From Litomosoides sigmodontis (lineage: Eukaryota > Nematoda > Chromadorea > Rhabditida > Onchocercidae): DNA of 64,000 nt. Positions 1 through 11,269 of this stretch are shown piece by piece; the stretch's first letter is position 1, and every line of letters begins with the position of its first letter. The notes beneath the pieces are model-generated. The model saw only the letters and a list, made by a program, of their open reading frames with translations. It made no database searches and was not told where the DNA came from. A program made the translations under genes and the position numbers. The stretch is from NCBI GenBank assembly GCA_963070105.1, contig OY718807.1, forward strand, positions 2,671,001 to 2,735,000, given 5' to 3'.

Positions 1-1170
1 TGACAACAGCGCGCACGTACGTTGTTGCAAGCATTAAAAGTATTGCGCAACATATGACGTGTAATATCTGTAAATTTGAATAAATTTGCATTTATGAGGA
101 GAAATGTAAGCAAAACTGAGAGAATTCATATGCTAATTATAGCATATGTAACAAACGTTCGAATGAAATAATTTGCAAATACAATTTTTTTTAGAATTAT
201 TAGGAAAAAAGCCTTTTGATGAATGAAATTGTAGTACTTTAGCATTTTATGCGCACATCTACTACATACATCAACAGTATAAAGTTTACAAATTTAATTT
301 AAATTTCAATAATGAAGCGAGAAGCGTATGCAGCTAATTACTGTTATTGAACTGATAGTTTTGTGAGGAATGAAATGAGCACGAAAAAAGATAAACAATT
401 GGCCGAAAAATTGGCAATGGATGAAGATGGAACGCGGCACTGGAAGAAAGCTGAATAAACAAATTAAAAATTAATAGTTTAATGAATGAATTAAAAATTA
501 ACAATTTCATAAGTAACTCAAAAATGCAATCGAAAACTGAATAGATAATTAGCAAAAAATTAATTTGTTAAAGAAGTGGAGAAGAGAGCACTTCTGACAA
601 ATTCTTCACATCAACATGATGAGCATCGGCTAAAAAAAAAGTCATCACTTATCATTATCACTTAAAATGGGTCGAGAAGTTTTCATTTGAAAAGATATCT
701 ATCTTTCCCTTTTAGCAATTGCTACTATGCTATCTGTCGGTTTTTTCGGAAAAATTAAATCTTCCATGTCTAACATTTAAATTATGTTTGCCAATTAAAT
801 TAATTATTTTATGCATAATTTTTTTCTAAATATTCAAAATATTTTTACTATTAATTTATCCCTTCTTTCTTTCGCCAATCATTGAAAATTCCACATATAA
901 TAGGTTGTGTAAAATAATTTTTCATATCGATTATCGATGGAAACATATTTCTACAACGATTTAGAAAGTTAAACTATTTAAACTTTTTTTTGCTCAACCA
1001 AAAAACCGTTCCAAACTGATCGATCCACTTGATCATACAGTGATCATGATCACTGATAAGCGTAACTTCGTCATCTATCGAATGTCATAAGCCTGTTCTA
1101 CCTTCCACTTTCTCTCCCGACACCTCCTCCCCCTGTTTTGACCACTTTTAAATTTTAGTAAAATGACTGC
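1..1170. other. Non-coding AT-rich stretch
   Basis: No convincing exon was found on either strand. The sequence is AT-rich with short A and T runs. The only structured element noticed is an 18-bp perfect palindrome at 1038-1055. It may be intergenic, or an intron of a gene whose last exon is the candidate at 1171-1368. Confidence 0.5.
1038..1055. repeat. 18-bp perfect palindrome
   Basis: CAGTGATCATGATCACTG reads the same on both strands. It lies in a stretch rich in GATC/TGATCA (about 1018-1058). It could be a dimeric protein-binding site or chance; no neighbouring promoter was recognised. Confidence 0.6.
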
Positions 1171-1368
1171 TTGCATCAGCGCATTTTGCATGTTGTTTCG
1201 TTGGATGAAATTCTTCACGTGGACTTTCATCCACGATCATTCATAATAAATGGTGCAGTAGGGACAATTGACTTACCTGTACTAGCAAGAAGAAGATTAA
1301 ATTCACTAGATCGTTCTCCAAGATCGGATGAATTAAATGCAACTTTACTAATAAGCAATGCAGTATGA
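1171..1368 (+). CDS. Possible terminal exon, unknown product
   Basis: An open frame of about 63 codons follows a plausible acceptor (TTGCATCAG, ending at 1179) and ends in TGA at 1366-1368. AATAAA signals lie 140-200 bases downstream. The peptide contains the stretch DEILHVDFHPRSFIINGAVG and then an Arg-rich segment. No family was recognised. The strand is not certain: the minus strand also has an open segment bounded by a good acceptor near 1412 and a textbook donor (ACAG|GTAAGT, exon end at 1277), giving a hydrophobic peptide. At most one of the two readings is likely to be real. If the plus reading is right, the gene starts left of the window or in undetected exons. Confidence 0.3.
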   Translation: MHQRILHVVSLDEILHVDFHPRSFIINGAVGTIDLPVLARRRLNSLDRSPRSDELNATLLISNAV

Positions 1369-3365
1369 TCAGTTGTCCGCCATCATACCTGATGATTTCT
1401 CGTCCAACAAAAAGTGTAATTCATGAAAACACTGCTGGATTTGTAATGAAATTTGAATGAGAAAAAATTTTCAAATATTTTTCTTTGTAGAAAAAAAAAA
1501 CGAATGGTTCAAAATAAATTTGATTAATTGTTGCATCTCTTCTTTTGATCATTTAGGAGCAAATAAATTGCAGCTATGTTTTTCATAAATTTCAAATTAG
1601 ATTGTGCTAATGCAAAAATGTAGGGATAAAAAATGAGCCTAATTTGAATGCAACTAAAAATCACTCATTGCCTACACCTCTCACTGAGAGTAATTTTTCA
1701 CCAATTTGATATTTTTTCGAAAAGTAACAAATTTTTAGTGTTTATGGAATATTTTTAAAATTTAAAAAGAAGCTTATAAATAATTTTAGCAATAACTACT
1801 ATTAGATATGACTAATTAACAATTATTGAAAAGTTATTAGATATGACTAATTAACGATTATTTAAAAGTTACAAATTTCCCACTTGCAAGCATTCAAAGA
1901 TGCCGAAAAATATTAGATGTTGAAAAAATTAAATTAATTAGCAGTGAGTGAAAGAATAAATAGCAAGCAATTACTATTTAGCTATCGTAGCGCGAGGAAA
2001 TCAAAACAATTTTGTAATATAAATTTTTCAAAATAATAAAAGTAATTTTGTCCTTGCATAAAAATAGATTTTGCATTTTCACGGAAGAAAAAACAATCAA
2101 AATTTTCGAAAAAAATTTCGAACATAAATCGTTCTCGAAAATAAGCAGTGATATTTGAAGAGTGAAAAGTAGCCGTCGAGGCGATTGAAGGAAATATGCA
2201 TTTCCTCATTTTAGAAATTAATAATAATCATTTCCTCATTGTATCGCATCGCACTATCAATCAAATTTTAAGTCAAATTTAGTCATTTCACTCTTATTTG
2301 ATATGTGAAATTTAGCGTATAGCACGAATTTAGTATGAAATTTTCGTTCATAATTCAATTTGAAACAATATTTTCATCATTGCTACAGCTTCATTCATTT
2401 CATTGATTACAAATTCACTGATTTTATATATTTATTAAAATAAAATTAATTTTACCAAAATAAACAACTTGATTGAAATAAATTCACAGCATTAAACTTA
2501 CATTTTCCCTAAAAATTCATGATTCCAAAAAATTCACTTTCCCATATTTCTGCACAAATTAACAACGCAATGTAAAATTCGATCTCTTTTGACCAGACGA
2601 CAACAATTTAAAGTGTAAAAGGTTTTTCAAAAAAAAAAATTGAACAAAAAACCAAATTAATCAAAGAACAAAAGAAAAAAAAAGAAATGAATGAACGATA
2701 ATATCCTTCATTTATTGAGAAATTTTTAGCATTACCTGCTAGATGTATTATTAAATTATAAATTAATTAGCATTAATACAAAATAGCTATGACAATAGTG
2801 ATATTAAATAATTAATAAAAAGCATATCATTTAAATTCATTTTTCAATCATTTCATTTTTCAACATCGAAAAGTATATATTATTTACATTTCTCTCAATG
2901 ATTTGTAATCATTGAAAATAACAAATGTACAATGTGAAATTTCATCATTTCATTTTACATTAGTTGTAAATTAATTATTTTAATTTTCAACCACAACTGA
3001 TCAATTGCTTTTTCTTTTCGTGGACGACATTGGTAGCGTTCGGTTCATTCCATCATAATTTCATCCATTTCAATGGCTTGACCACTGAGGACGATAAATT
3101 GCAATGATTCAGCAATTTCTGAAGCTAACTTTACCCATTAATTCATCCATTGATAAAAGAAATCAAAATTTAAAAAGGATTGAAATCAATAGTCATTGAC
3201 AATATGAGAAATGTTATTTTAAAAAAATCAAAATTTATAGATTTTGCATTAACAGTTCGTTTCTAAAATTTTACACTAACATTTTATCCTTATTATGCAG
3301 AATTTTTAATTTAAAAGAAATTGTTAAGCGTGAAGTTAATTTTAGCAAAAACAAAAAGAAATCAA
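1369..3365. other. Intergenic AT-rich region
   Basis: This is the 3' flank of the ITM2 gene and of the doubtful plus-strand exon. It has many short AATAAA-like and ATTAATTA motifs. No exon with credible splice signals was seen, and the short ORF at 1982-2209 has no acceptor or family signal. Confidence 0.5.
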
Positions 3366-5980
3366 TTAATTATGCATTTTCAAATTTGTACAAAATTGAA
3401 AATGACAAATCTGACCACGTTTGTGTCTACGCCACCGCTCACGTTCCACTGATCCGGAAGCTTCATTTAGCTCAAATACGGTTCGATGTTGGCAGTGATG
3501 AGTGATCATCGGTGATTGCAAATTTTCAATATCACGATTGACAATCCGACCGGTTATTCGATAAGTCCGCCGGACAATTGCTGGATTGTTGTAGGATCCC
3601 TTCTGCAATTAAGAAATCTGAAATGAGGGGAAATATGCTTCACTGAAAATATTGAAATAAAAAAGTGCTTCCTGAAATTTTTTAATTATTAGAAAAATCT
3701 CACAACGTCAACAGCAATCAGTCATTTCCTTCATTTATGAAACATTATAAATTGTAAAATGCTCCTTTAAAAAATAGAATTTACTGTTAGTTTTTTGAGT
3801 GAAAAAGAAGAAATGCACTAAAAAGGTATGATTAACATTTAAAAATTAATTAAACTTTCAAATTTCATCTTTTGTCACTTAACATATCTATAGCTATATT
3901 TCAAATTTATCATTAGAATTTTCAATCAAAGAAAAAACATTCAAGCAAAAGTGATTTCTAAATTCCTATTTTTATAAAATTTTTTTCTTAATTTTTACAA
4001 ATCAAAAAAAGATCAAAGCCTTGATTTTTTCGATGAAATCAATAAGGTTAGTTGGTGCTGCAACAACCGTTCGATCCAACTCTTTGATGAAACAACGATT
4101 TGAGAGCAAATCCACTATTGCCGTCAAATTCTGCAAAAAAAAAGGGAATGAAAAATTATGCTATCAAAAAGTAATGAATGAAAAAATTAAAAACATTTTG
4201 TTTTTTAAAATACTAAATTACAACTATTGAAATATGAAATGAAATTAAAATTGTTAGAGTAATTAATGAAGCAAAATATTTTACTAATTTTACATCGCTT
4301 CATTATATGTTACGCAAATAGCAGTGATAAGCTCTTCTCTTCTTTATTCAATTTCAAAAATGTTAAAAAAAATAATAAAATGTCTTCACAAAAGTAATAA
4401 AATGCATTTTAGAAGATTAAAATAGCAAAATAAAATTAGCATATACAAGTATTTACAATAATTATTTAAATCATTTTCGCCAAATTAAAATTCATCCTCG
4501 TCTTTCCAATTTTAATTAATAATTTAAAAGAAAAAATTGCCGCTAACAATACTTTTCATTGCTAATAAGTACTTCCATCATCGATTGATAGAAAAACTTT
4601 TAATTGAACACTTTTTCTTTTAATTTCCTAAAAAATAACTCTATTGCTTTTCAATAATTTGCATTAATTAGGAGGCGAATGGATGACGTACCTCTCTGAA
4701 GTCATGCACAAATATCGCTGGACGATTAGAGCCAAATCGCGGCACACTAATCCTTTCATAGTACTGCAAAAGTAATTAAATTAGCCGCTAATGAGCCAAC
4801 GAGCAATTCCAATGTTTGCTCATAAAGGAAGCAAATGAAGCGATCGTTCGATTCATAATTACTTATCACTTCGTTATCAGTTTATCCATGCAATTCACAA
4901 ATGAGTGATATTCAAATTGTTGCAGTACCATAGAGTATTCTCGATTTATAATTTATCATTTTTTAAATTTATTTCATTAAAATAAGTCAGAGCAAAAGAT
5001 TCCTGAAGGAGGAGGAGAGGGAGGAGGCGAAGGAAGAGAAGGAGGGAGAGGTAGGAGGGGAAGGGGTGGAGGAGGAGGAGGAAGAGGAAGGGAGAATTGC
5101 GCATCAAATTAGGGAAGAGAAAAAGAAAGTGAAAAAATTTTAACGGACAAAAAAAAAACTTGGCTTTTTACTTTCCTTGGAAAATCATTGAAGGAAGGAA
5201 ATTAACGAAACGATATGAAATTGAAATTTTTTGAAAACAATAAGATTATCATTGATTTTTTTTTCGCCAATGATATTGAGGTGAAAGTTTAGAGCTACAG
5301 AAAATTCCAGTTAACATTCAAACACAATTTGTTTAAAAATTAGCGAACAAAAAAAAAACCAATCATACCATTTCAGTATAATTTTTTTTTATTTGAAATG
5401 CTTTTAGTACATTTCAAAGCTATTTTAAATTTAGAATTTCAGCAAAAATTTCCCACAAAGATACCAAACAAAAAACCTAAATTTCTAAAAACTATCAAAT
5501 TTCCACAGATGAAACATCCCTTGTAAATGTAAATTTTAGACGTAAGTCAAATAATCCATCAATAGTGTAAGTGCGCGTATTTCGTTGAAAAAAAAAATAT
5601 TAATGAAATAAATTACGCATGCTGGATAAAATTAAATTAATACACGCAAATGTTTTCTTAGTTACCTCATCTGGATTAATTTCCACACTTTCTTCCATAC
5701 GCTCATTACGACCACGTTGAATGAAACTCGTACCGCACCAACCGTAATACGTTGGACGTCGATGAAATTGACGATAGAAAAATGTTCCAGCCATAAATGA
5801 AGCAATCAGTAGCCAAAGTAATAGCAATATCATACATAAAGTTGCAAATTCTTTATACTGTCGTATACGAGCTAATAACGTTCCACGTTCATCGCGCTGA
5901 TAAACAGTACACACGTGTTCCTCTCCTCTCAATGCTCTTTTCACGTCGGGTACTTTTTTTACTTTAGTAAATACCGTCAT
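3366..5980 (-). CDS. itm-2: ITM2/BRI-family type II membrane protein (BRICHOS)
   Basis: Four exons on the minus strand encode 244 residues: 5980-5666 (start), 4763-4692, 4130-4020 and 3602-3366 (stop). An acceptor (TTTTTTTTAG) ten bases before the ATG fits spliced-leader trans-splicing. Residues 1-44 are basic and cytosolic, and 45-68 are one membrane segment (type II). Exon 2 contains ISVPRFGSNRPAIFVHDF, which lines up with the start of the BRICHOS domain of human ITM2B. Cys142 and Cys203 match the BRICHOS disulfide pair, and Cys82 matches the juxtamembrane cysteine used for dimers. Residues 225-228 are RHKR, a furin-type site, followed by a 16-residue tail with two cysteines (CHFQFC), comparable to the released Bri peptide. 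ITM2 proteins traffic through the Golgi and are proteolytically trimmed; BRICHOS acts as an intramolecular chaperone. Length is close to the usual 263-267. Intron 3 appears to use a GC donor (AAG|GCTTTG), because no GT donor lies in the open frame there. Confidence 0.92.
5005..5095 (+). repeat. Purine-only GGA-rich tract in ITM2 intron 1
   Basis: About 90 bases are almost purely A/G on the plus strand, with repeated GGAGG and several GGGG/GGG runs. The transcribed (minus-strand) RNA would carry a polypyrimidine tract here. Such tracts can form triplex or G-quadruplex structures in DNA. It sits upstream of exon 2 on the minus strand but too far away to be its acceptor tract. Confidence 0.7.
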
Positions 5981-6043
5981 TCTTCCTTGTCTAAAAAAAA
6001 TAATCAATCGATCAACTAGTCACATTTATTCATCTCTGATACA

Positions 6044-6290
6044 ACCATTATGCAAATTCAAAAAAAAAAAGCATTTCATAAAAAAACAGCAAATTAATAT
6101 TTCATATTTTTTTATTATTACACGTATCACACGTGTGTCTGATCTAAAAAGATCAATAAAACTGGTAATTACGTATGTACATAACCGTTATGCAAATCAG
6201 AAGAGCATTTGATAAGGAAAGCAAAGTAATAATTTATACCTTCTATTATCACACGTATTATACGTGTCATACGTACCCAGTGAAAAGATG
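6044..6290. repeat. Degenerate tandem duplication upstream of ITM2
   Basis: Two diverged copies about 140 bp apart share the order: AACC(A/G)TTATGCAAAT, an AGCATTT.ATAA segment, then TATTA..CACGTAT.A.ACGTGT. The first copy spans about 6044-6150 and the second about 6183-6285. Each begins with a perfect ATGCAAAT octamer (6050-6057 and 6190-6197) and ends in a CACGT..ACGTG inverted motif. It lies just upstream of the ITM2 start codon, so it may be promoter or intron sequence. Confidence 0.55.
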
Positions 6291-7677
6291 AAGAGAATTG
6301 GCAAACGTATGCAGATTTATATAGCACTTTCTAAGTGGCAGTTAAAAGAAGAGAGACGGAAAGAAAAAGTACTGAATTGAAAAATTTAATCGAAAAGTGG
6401 GATATTCCCATGGAAGCGAACTATACGCCATTACTGCGTGGATATGGAAAATAGTTGAAAACAAAATTTTTTTTTTTTTTGCATTTTCTTGCATATCAAT
6501 CAAACAACTCAATTTCTGCTCCTTTTGTTTTTTGTTTTTTTTTGCTTTCTTTTGAATTGCAAGCAGTCGATGATTGAACTTCCTTCATACTTCTCAAATT
6601 TCCTCATACTTTTAATATGTGCAGAATTTTTAAAATTGAAGTGCAATTGCAACAACAAAGGATGGAAATGATTGTTGAACTTAGAAGACGAATGGACGAC
6701 GAATAGGCAAACTATTTCGGCTGTAATTGCAAACAAAGAAGCCAAATTGCTGAAATTATTGAAAAATAAAATTGAAATTATCCCGCAAAAGTAATATTAC
6801 AATAATCGCTGATCCAGTTACTTGTAATATTTACCTGTAATATCAGTTGAACTCAGTCCATCGTCGTGGTATCACTAATGAAGTAATGATGATAATTAGT
6901 GATTGATAAGGAAGAAGCAAATGATGAAATCGATAATGTCAGTGACAACGACACTAATGTCATTTTCAAAATGTCATTTTTACAAAATCATTTTCACATA
7001 AATAATGAAATTACAATTACTCGAATAATACAATCATACAATTACTTACCTTTATGCAAATAGAATGGAAAAATTAGCTCCTTCTTGTTATACCTGAAAC
7101 ATTTGAAAATAATTCAAGGATGGATGAGTGAGGTGAAGGAAGGAGGGATCGGATCGGATCGGATCGACTTGGTGGTGAGGTGGAAGGACAGGGATGGTTG
7201 ACGGAGGAAGTAGTTAGTGCAACGCACAGCAGAGATATTTGTGTAATTGAAATTGTCTTCCGTTTTCACTCTTTCACACCCTCTCCCTCTCACTCATTTC
7301 CGCAATGGGACATTTTCCATTTGAGAAAGGTTTGTTAGCAAGCTAATCCTGGAAGCTTTCAGGCTTTCACTTCACTCCTGTAACAACCAGCTCCTCGAGT
7401 TAAAGAAGTTTAAGCACAATTTTATTCGACACAATTTTGTTCCATGCGCGTGAGTATGTGTGAATACATTTGCTGGATATTTTTCACTCGTACGTCATTT
7501 GCGTACGTGAATAGATATTGCACGTAAAAACGCAGTTCTAATGCTAACGTGCTTCATGTCTTTTTTATTTATTTTAGTTATGCAATTTTTTGCCTCCTTC
7601 TCTCTTATTCTCTGATCGTTTCTCTTCCTTTGCTTTTTTTTTTCAAAGAAATCACATTTGCATCTATTTCGCATGAG
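6291..7677. other. Region 5' of ITM2, mostly non-coding
   Basis: Apart from the 44-nt candidate exon, no coding segment is supported. ORFs at 6489-6745 overlap on both strands and read through T-rich and A-rich runs. The stretch includes GGATC repeats at about 7148-7167 (GGATCGGATCGGATCGGATC), and leads into the ATATC satellite. Confidence 0.5.
7050..7093 (-). other. Candidate 44-nt upstream exon of ITM2
   Basis: On the minus strand a TTTCAG acceptor and an AAAG|GTAAGT donor bound 44 bases. One frame is open for 14 codons, but joining it directly to the ITM2 first coding exon creates a stop (GAATGA). It would therefore be a 5' UTR exon, part of an unseen gene, or a chance pairing of splice signals. 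Confidence 0.25.
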
Positions 7678-7992
7678 CCATATCATATCATATCATATCA
7701 TATCATATCATATCATATCATATCATATCATATCATATCATATCATATCATATCATATCATATCATATCATATCATAACATATCATATCATATCATATCA
7801 CATCATATCATATCATATCATATCATATCATATCATAACATATCATATCATATCATATCACATCATATCATATCATATCATATCATAACATATCATATCA
7901 TATCATATCACATCATATCATATCATATCATATCATATCATATCATATCATATCATATCATATCATATCATATCATATCATTATCATTATCA
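7678..7992. repeat. ATATC pentanucleotide satellite with higher-order variants
   Basis: About 60 uninterrupted ATATC/TATCA units run from 7678 to about 7980, then break down into TTATCATTATCATT. Two variant units recur: CATAACATAT (near 7775, 7835 and 7885) and ATCACATC (near 7800, 7860 and 7910). They recur 60 and then 50 bp apart, so blocks of 10-12 units have been duplicated as a group. The apparent long ORFs (His-Ile-Ile-Ser-Tyr repeats) are an artefact of a 5-bp repeat that lacks stops in some frames. Confidence 0.95.
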
Positions 7993-8078
7993 TTCGACCT
8001 TTTACATCGATAACAATTAGTGCAAGCAAAGCTAATCAAACGATAAGAGCTGAAAATGTTAATTATTTAATTAATACG

Positions 8079-8521
8079 ATGGTAGGACTTGTAGAATTGT
8101 TAGTATTTAAGACTAAAAATACATTTGCTGCAACACTTATCGATATCGTTGCTGGAAAAAAAGAAACAAATAAATTCAAATTTCAACTGAGGGACAATAA
8201 GCATTTCAAATTAGTAATGTGCTTTATTTGTTTCAATAATGGACTAACTGGGACATCAGATGACATGACAAGGGATGTGATAATTAAAATGAACAGTTTG
8301 TTCGTTATCACTTTGACTCTGTCATCAGCGGAAAATGCATCTTATTTTACACTCTCCCAATTTTAATAGGTTGCAATTTGACCGCTGCGGGAATCTTTTA
8401 CGTCGTTAAGGACACGTTACTTGGCGGTAGCACCGCTGAGAACACGTTTAGTATACTAGTAGCACTTGTTAACAGGTTAACTGTACAAATGAAATTAGCA
8501 GTTACATATGTTTCTATTTAA
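8079..8521 (+). CDS. Unrecognised two-exon gene
   Basis: Exon 1 (8079-8295) starts at ATG and stays open for 72 codons to a GTTTGT donor. A 74-bp intron ends at TTTTAATAG, and exon 2 (8370-8521) continues in matching phase. The joined protein is about 123 residues if translation runs to TAA at 8519-8521. A donor-like AACAG|GTTAAC at 8475/8476 could instead lead to further exons that were not found. The second exon encodes NLTAAGIFYVVKDTLLGGST, which reads like genuine protein and lies in a locally GC-richer patch. No signal peptide or known domain was recognised. The phase match, strong donor and short intron support it; the lack of a nearby trans-splice acceptor and of any family match argue for caution. 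Confidence 0.42.
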
Positions 8522-9467
8522 CAAATTATTTCACTTTTTCTTTTCCAACAATCCCCACCATCACTTTTCGTTCGTTCGTTTTTTCTCCAATTTTCTCTCT
8601 TGAGAGCTTAAAATTAGTTGAATTTCTACAAACTTTATTTGAAATTTGTGTAATTAAACTAAAGTTAAATTAATTTTAGCTACTCCTTTAAAATGTTATT
8701 GTTGAATGTCACCCATTTCACATAAATATCATTTGCCATGAAAATTATTTGCATATTTCCCTCTAGCATTCCTATCAACTCATGCATGTGCTACTTCCGA
8801 TCGATAAATACTTTACTTTCAATTTGCAATTAATTTCATTCAATCATTTCACCATTTATTATGCTAATGTATTTTAGAAAATTTTTTGAAAGCTATGGAA
8901 AATCAAATTTGCTTAAAATACATTTGAATTTTTCAACAACAACAAAAGAAAAAATGAATCAAATATTTTCGTTTTTATCAATTTGTAAATGATGAGATTT
9001 AGAAAATTTTGAAATTATACAATTTAATTCATCTATGATGCACTTGCATAAAATTTCATCGAACACTCTCCTTCTTTCACTCCTATCTTATCATTTGTTA
9101 AATCTTATCAAATTTCTGATATTAATCACAATTATTCCATTGCTAGCATTATCACATATCCCTATCACCAACGATAATCATTTACTCATTTACTGCAAAT
9201 TAAATAATCATTTACATAAAATAACTTTATAAAATAATAATCATTTACTGATAATTATTTACTGTAAACTACACTCTCCTAAAACATCTCCTCCATCTTC
9301 CGGCAAAGTTTGAAGGGATGAATGGACGAATTATGTTATGACCTAATTCCTCTGCAATCAAAAATATCTTTCATGCAGTGACGTCACTCATACACTCATC
9401 CATCCATCCATCTCTCAAACATCAATAAAATCGATGAATTCAATATTTTCTTCCTCCATTCGTCTCT

Positions 9468-9600
9468 CTCTCCCTCCCTCTCCCTCTCCCTCTCCCTCTC
9501 CCTCTCCCTCTCCCTCTCCCTCTCCCTCTCCCTCTCCCTCTCCCTCTCCCTCTCCCTCTCCCTCTCCCTCTCCCTCTCCCTCTCCCTCTCCCTCCCTCTT
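9468..9600. repeat. CCCTCT hexanucleotide array
   Basis: About 20 tandem copies of TCCCTC are near-perfect over about 130 bp. In coding-like frames it gives Ser-Pro or Arg-Glu repeats on opposite strands, which explains the overlapping spurious ORFs here. Confidence 0.95.
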
Positions 9601-9778
9601 TCTTTCCTCCTATCGACCATAGTCTCATCTCCTATTCACTGTGTTGTCATCGATTGTTATTTTTGTTGACACACAAAGAAAATTGGAAAGGGAAAAAAAG
9701 AGTTGTTCATTTTCCTAATTTGATATTTCACCTTTCTTCATTTTCCTCCTCAATTATCATCCAATTGATTGTATATTC

Positions 9779-9790
9779 CAATCCAATCCA

Positions 9791-9834
<44 letters not shown>
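9779..9834. repeat. CCAAT/CAAT tetranucleotide array
   Basis: Four CCAAT units run into about nine AATC units. It is a simple sequence repeat with no sign of function. Confidence 0.9.
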
Positions 9835-9835
<1 letters not shown>

Positions 9836-10136
9836 TTTCTTTTATTTTTTATAATAATTCCAAGCCTTCCACGTTATCGTTCCTTTTGGTGATATTTAAA
9901 AAAAAAGAGGTTAAATTATCTAATGACATATTTTTATCAAAAGGTCAAACAATTCAAATAAGTGTAAAATTGTTGATTTTTAATACAATTATCCTATTTT
10001 TGAGAATGTTTAATTTCATTCATAAACTTTCTACTTTTATAATCATTTTGAAATTCAACGATTACATTTTTTTTTTGAAAAAAATATTTGCAAAAAAAAA
10101 ATTTTATTAGCTTAAAAAAACGAGCGATTTTTTTTG

Positions 10137-10200
10137 TATTTGTGTGTGTGTGTGTGTATGTGTGTGTTTGTGTGTGTTTGTGTGTGTGTGTGTGTGTGTG
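10137..10200. repeat. GT dinucleotide array
   Basis: TG repeats over about 60 bp are interrupted by TATG and TTTG units. Confidence 0.9.
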
Positions 10201-11190
10201 CCATTTCAATGTACATTCCTTGTATGTACATTCCTTGAACAAAAAACAAATCAATTTGAATGTTAGAAGCGAGAGGAAGAGAAAAAAAGGAAAATGAGAA
10301 ATGAAAATTATTTAGGCATCTTCTTTTGTTTGTGAGAGAGAGAGAGAGGAGGAGAGGAATGAAAGATTGATTTCTTTTTGGCAAATTATTTTTTCCGCAT
10401 CGCTCTTTTTTAACGTGACAATTTCATTAGTGAAATTTTTCAATGCATTAATCATTCATTCATCCATTTGCTGCAAATAGCGGTAGCGGTTAAAATGGAA
10501 AAGTTTCAATTTAATTTCACTTCAAAGTTGATCATTGTAATTTTAGAATGAATTTAAAAAAAGTAAATTTTAGGCATATAATTTGATCTTATGCTTTTTA
10601 GCTTTCTCCGCCTCACTTTCCCTTTCTCTTTTGCCTTTTCAAAGTTGCATGAAAGAAAGAATGGAAAAAGTTAGCATTGTCATGGATGATGATATATTGC
10701 TGAATTAGCATTGTTAGGGAAGTATTTGCAAATTTCATTTAAGTTTACTTTTTTTTTCTCCGTTTAATTTTATTTTAAATTAATGGACAGCTAATGCTTC
10801 GTTTCACTCTTTCCCTAAATTGCTCAATTTTTTCCATTTGCAGCTTCGTTGTACAACAACAAGGAAAACAAATAAAAAAAAATGGGAAAAAAAACCTTTC
10901 CTGAATGCATCGTCTCTGTCTGCCCCTAAACATCTGCCGCAAGCTTTCTTTCCCTTTTCTTCTTTTCTGTTAAATTTTTTTTTTCGTAGAAATTAAAATA
11001 ACACTTTTTGTTTCTATGTTTTACATTATGTGAAAGGAAAAATTAGAAATAGGACAGGTTAAATCAGATAGCAAATAATAATGTTCATTTGTTTAGCTGT
11101 TACTACTTGTAGTAACAGACATTTGCAGTTAGAAATGATTTAATTCAAATTTTCGTTATTATTAATTTCAGTAATTTTTTTTCAATTTTT

Positions 11191-11269
11191 TAAAAGGGTG
11201 GAAGAACGGAGGGGGACAAGGCAAAGAAGGTGGAAATGATAGTGTGAAGTGTGATTTTTTGCAAAATTT
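11191..11269. repeat. 79-bp dispersed repeat, copy A
   Basis: This segment (core GAACGGAGGGGGACAAGGCA) recurs at 13487-13566 with only a handful of differences and the same orientation. Copy A lies about 640 bp before the AIG1 start codon. It is G-rich, unlike the surrounding AT-rich sequence. It could be a small mobile-element fragment or a segmental copy. Confidence 0.85.

Noticed and set aside
1277..1412. Minus-strand exon with a textbook GTAAGT donor
   Set aside because: Open in one frame, but the peptide is a featureless hydrophobic string and no neighbouring exon was found; kept only as an alternative to the plus-strand call.
7549..8013. Long plus-strand ORFs rich in His-Ile-Ser-Tyr
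   Set aside because: They are translations of the ATATC satellite, which lacks stops in these frames; there are no splice signals or family features.
9396..10384. Overlapping ORFs rich in Arg-Glu, Ser-Pro, Cys-Val and Thr-His on both strands
   Set aside because: All are readings of the CCCTCT, AATC and GT arrays.
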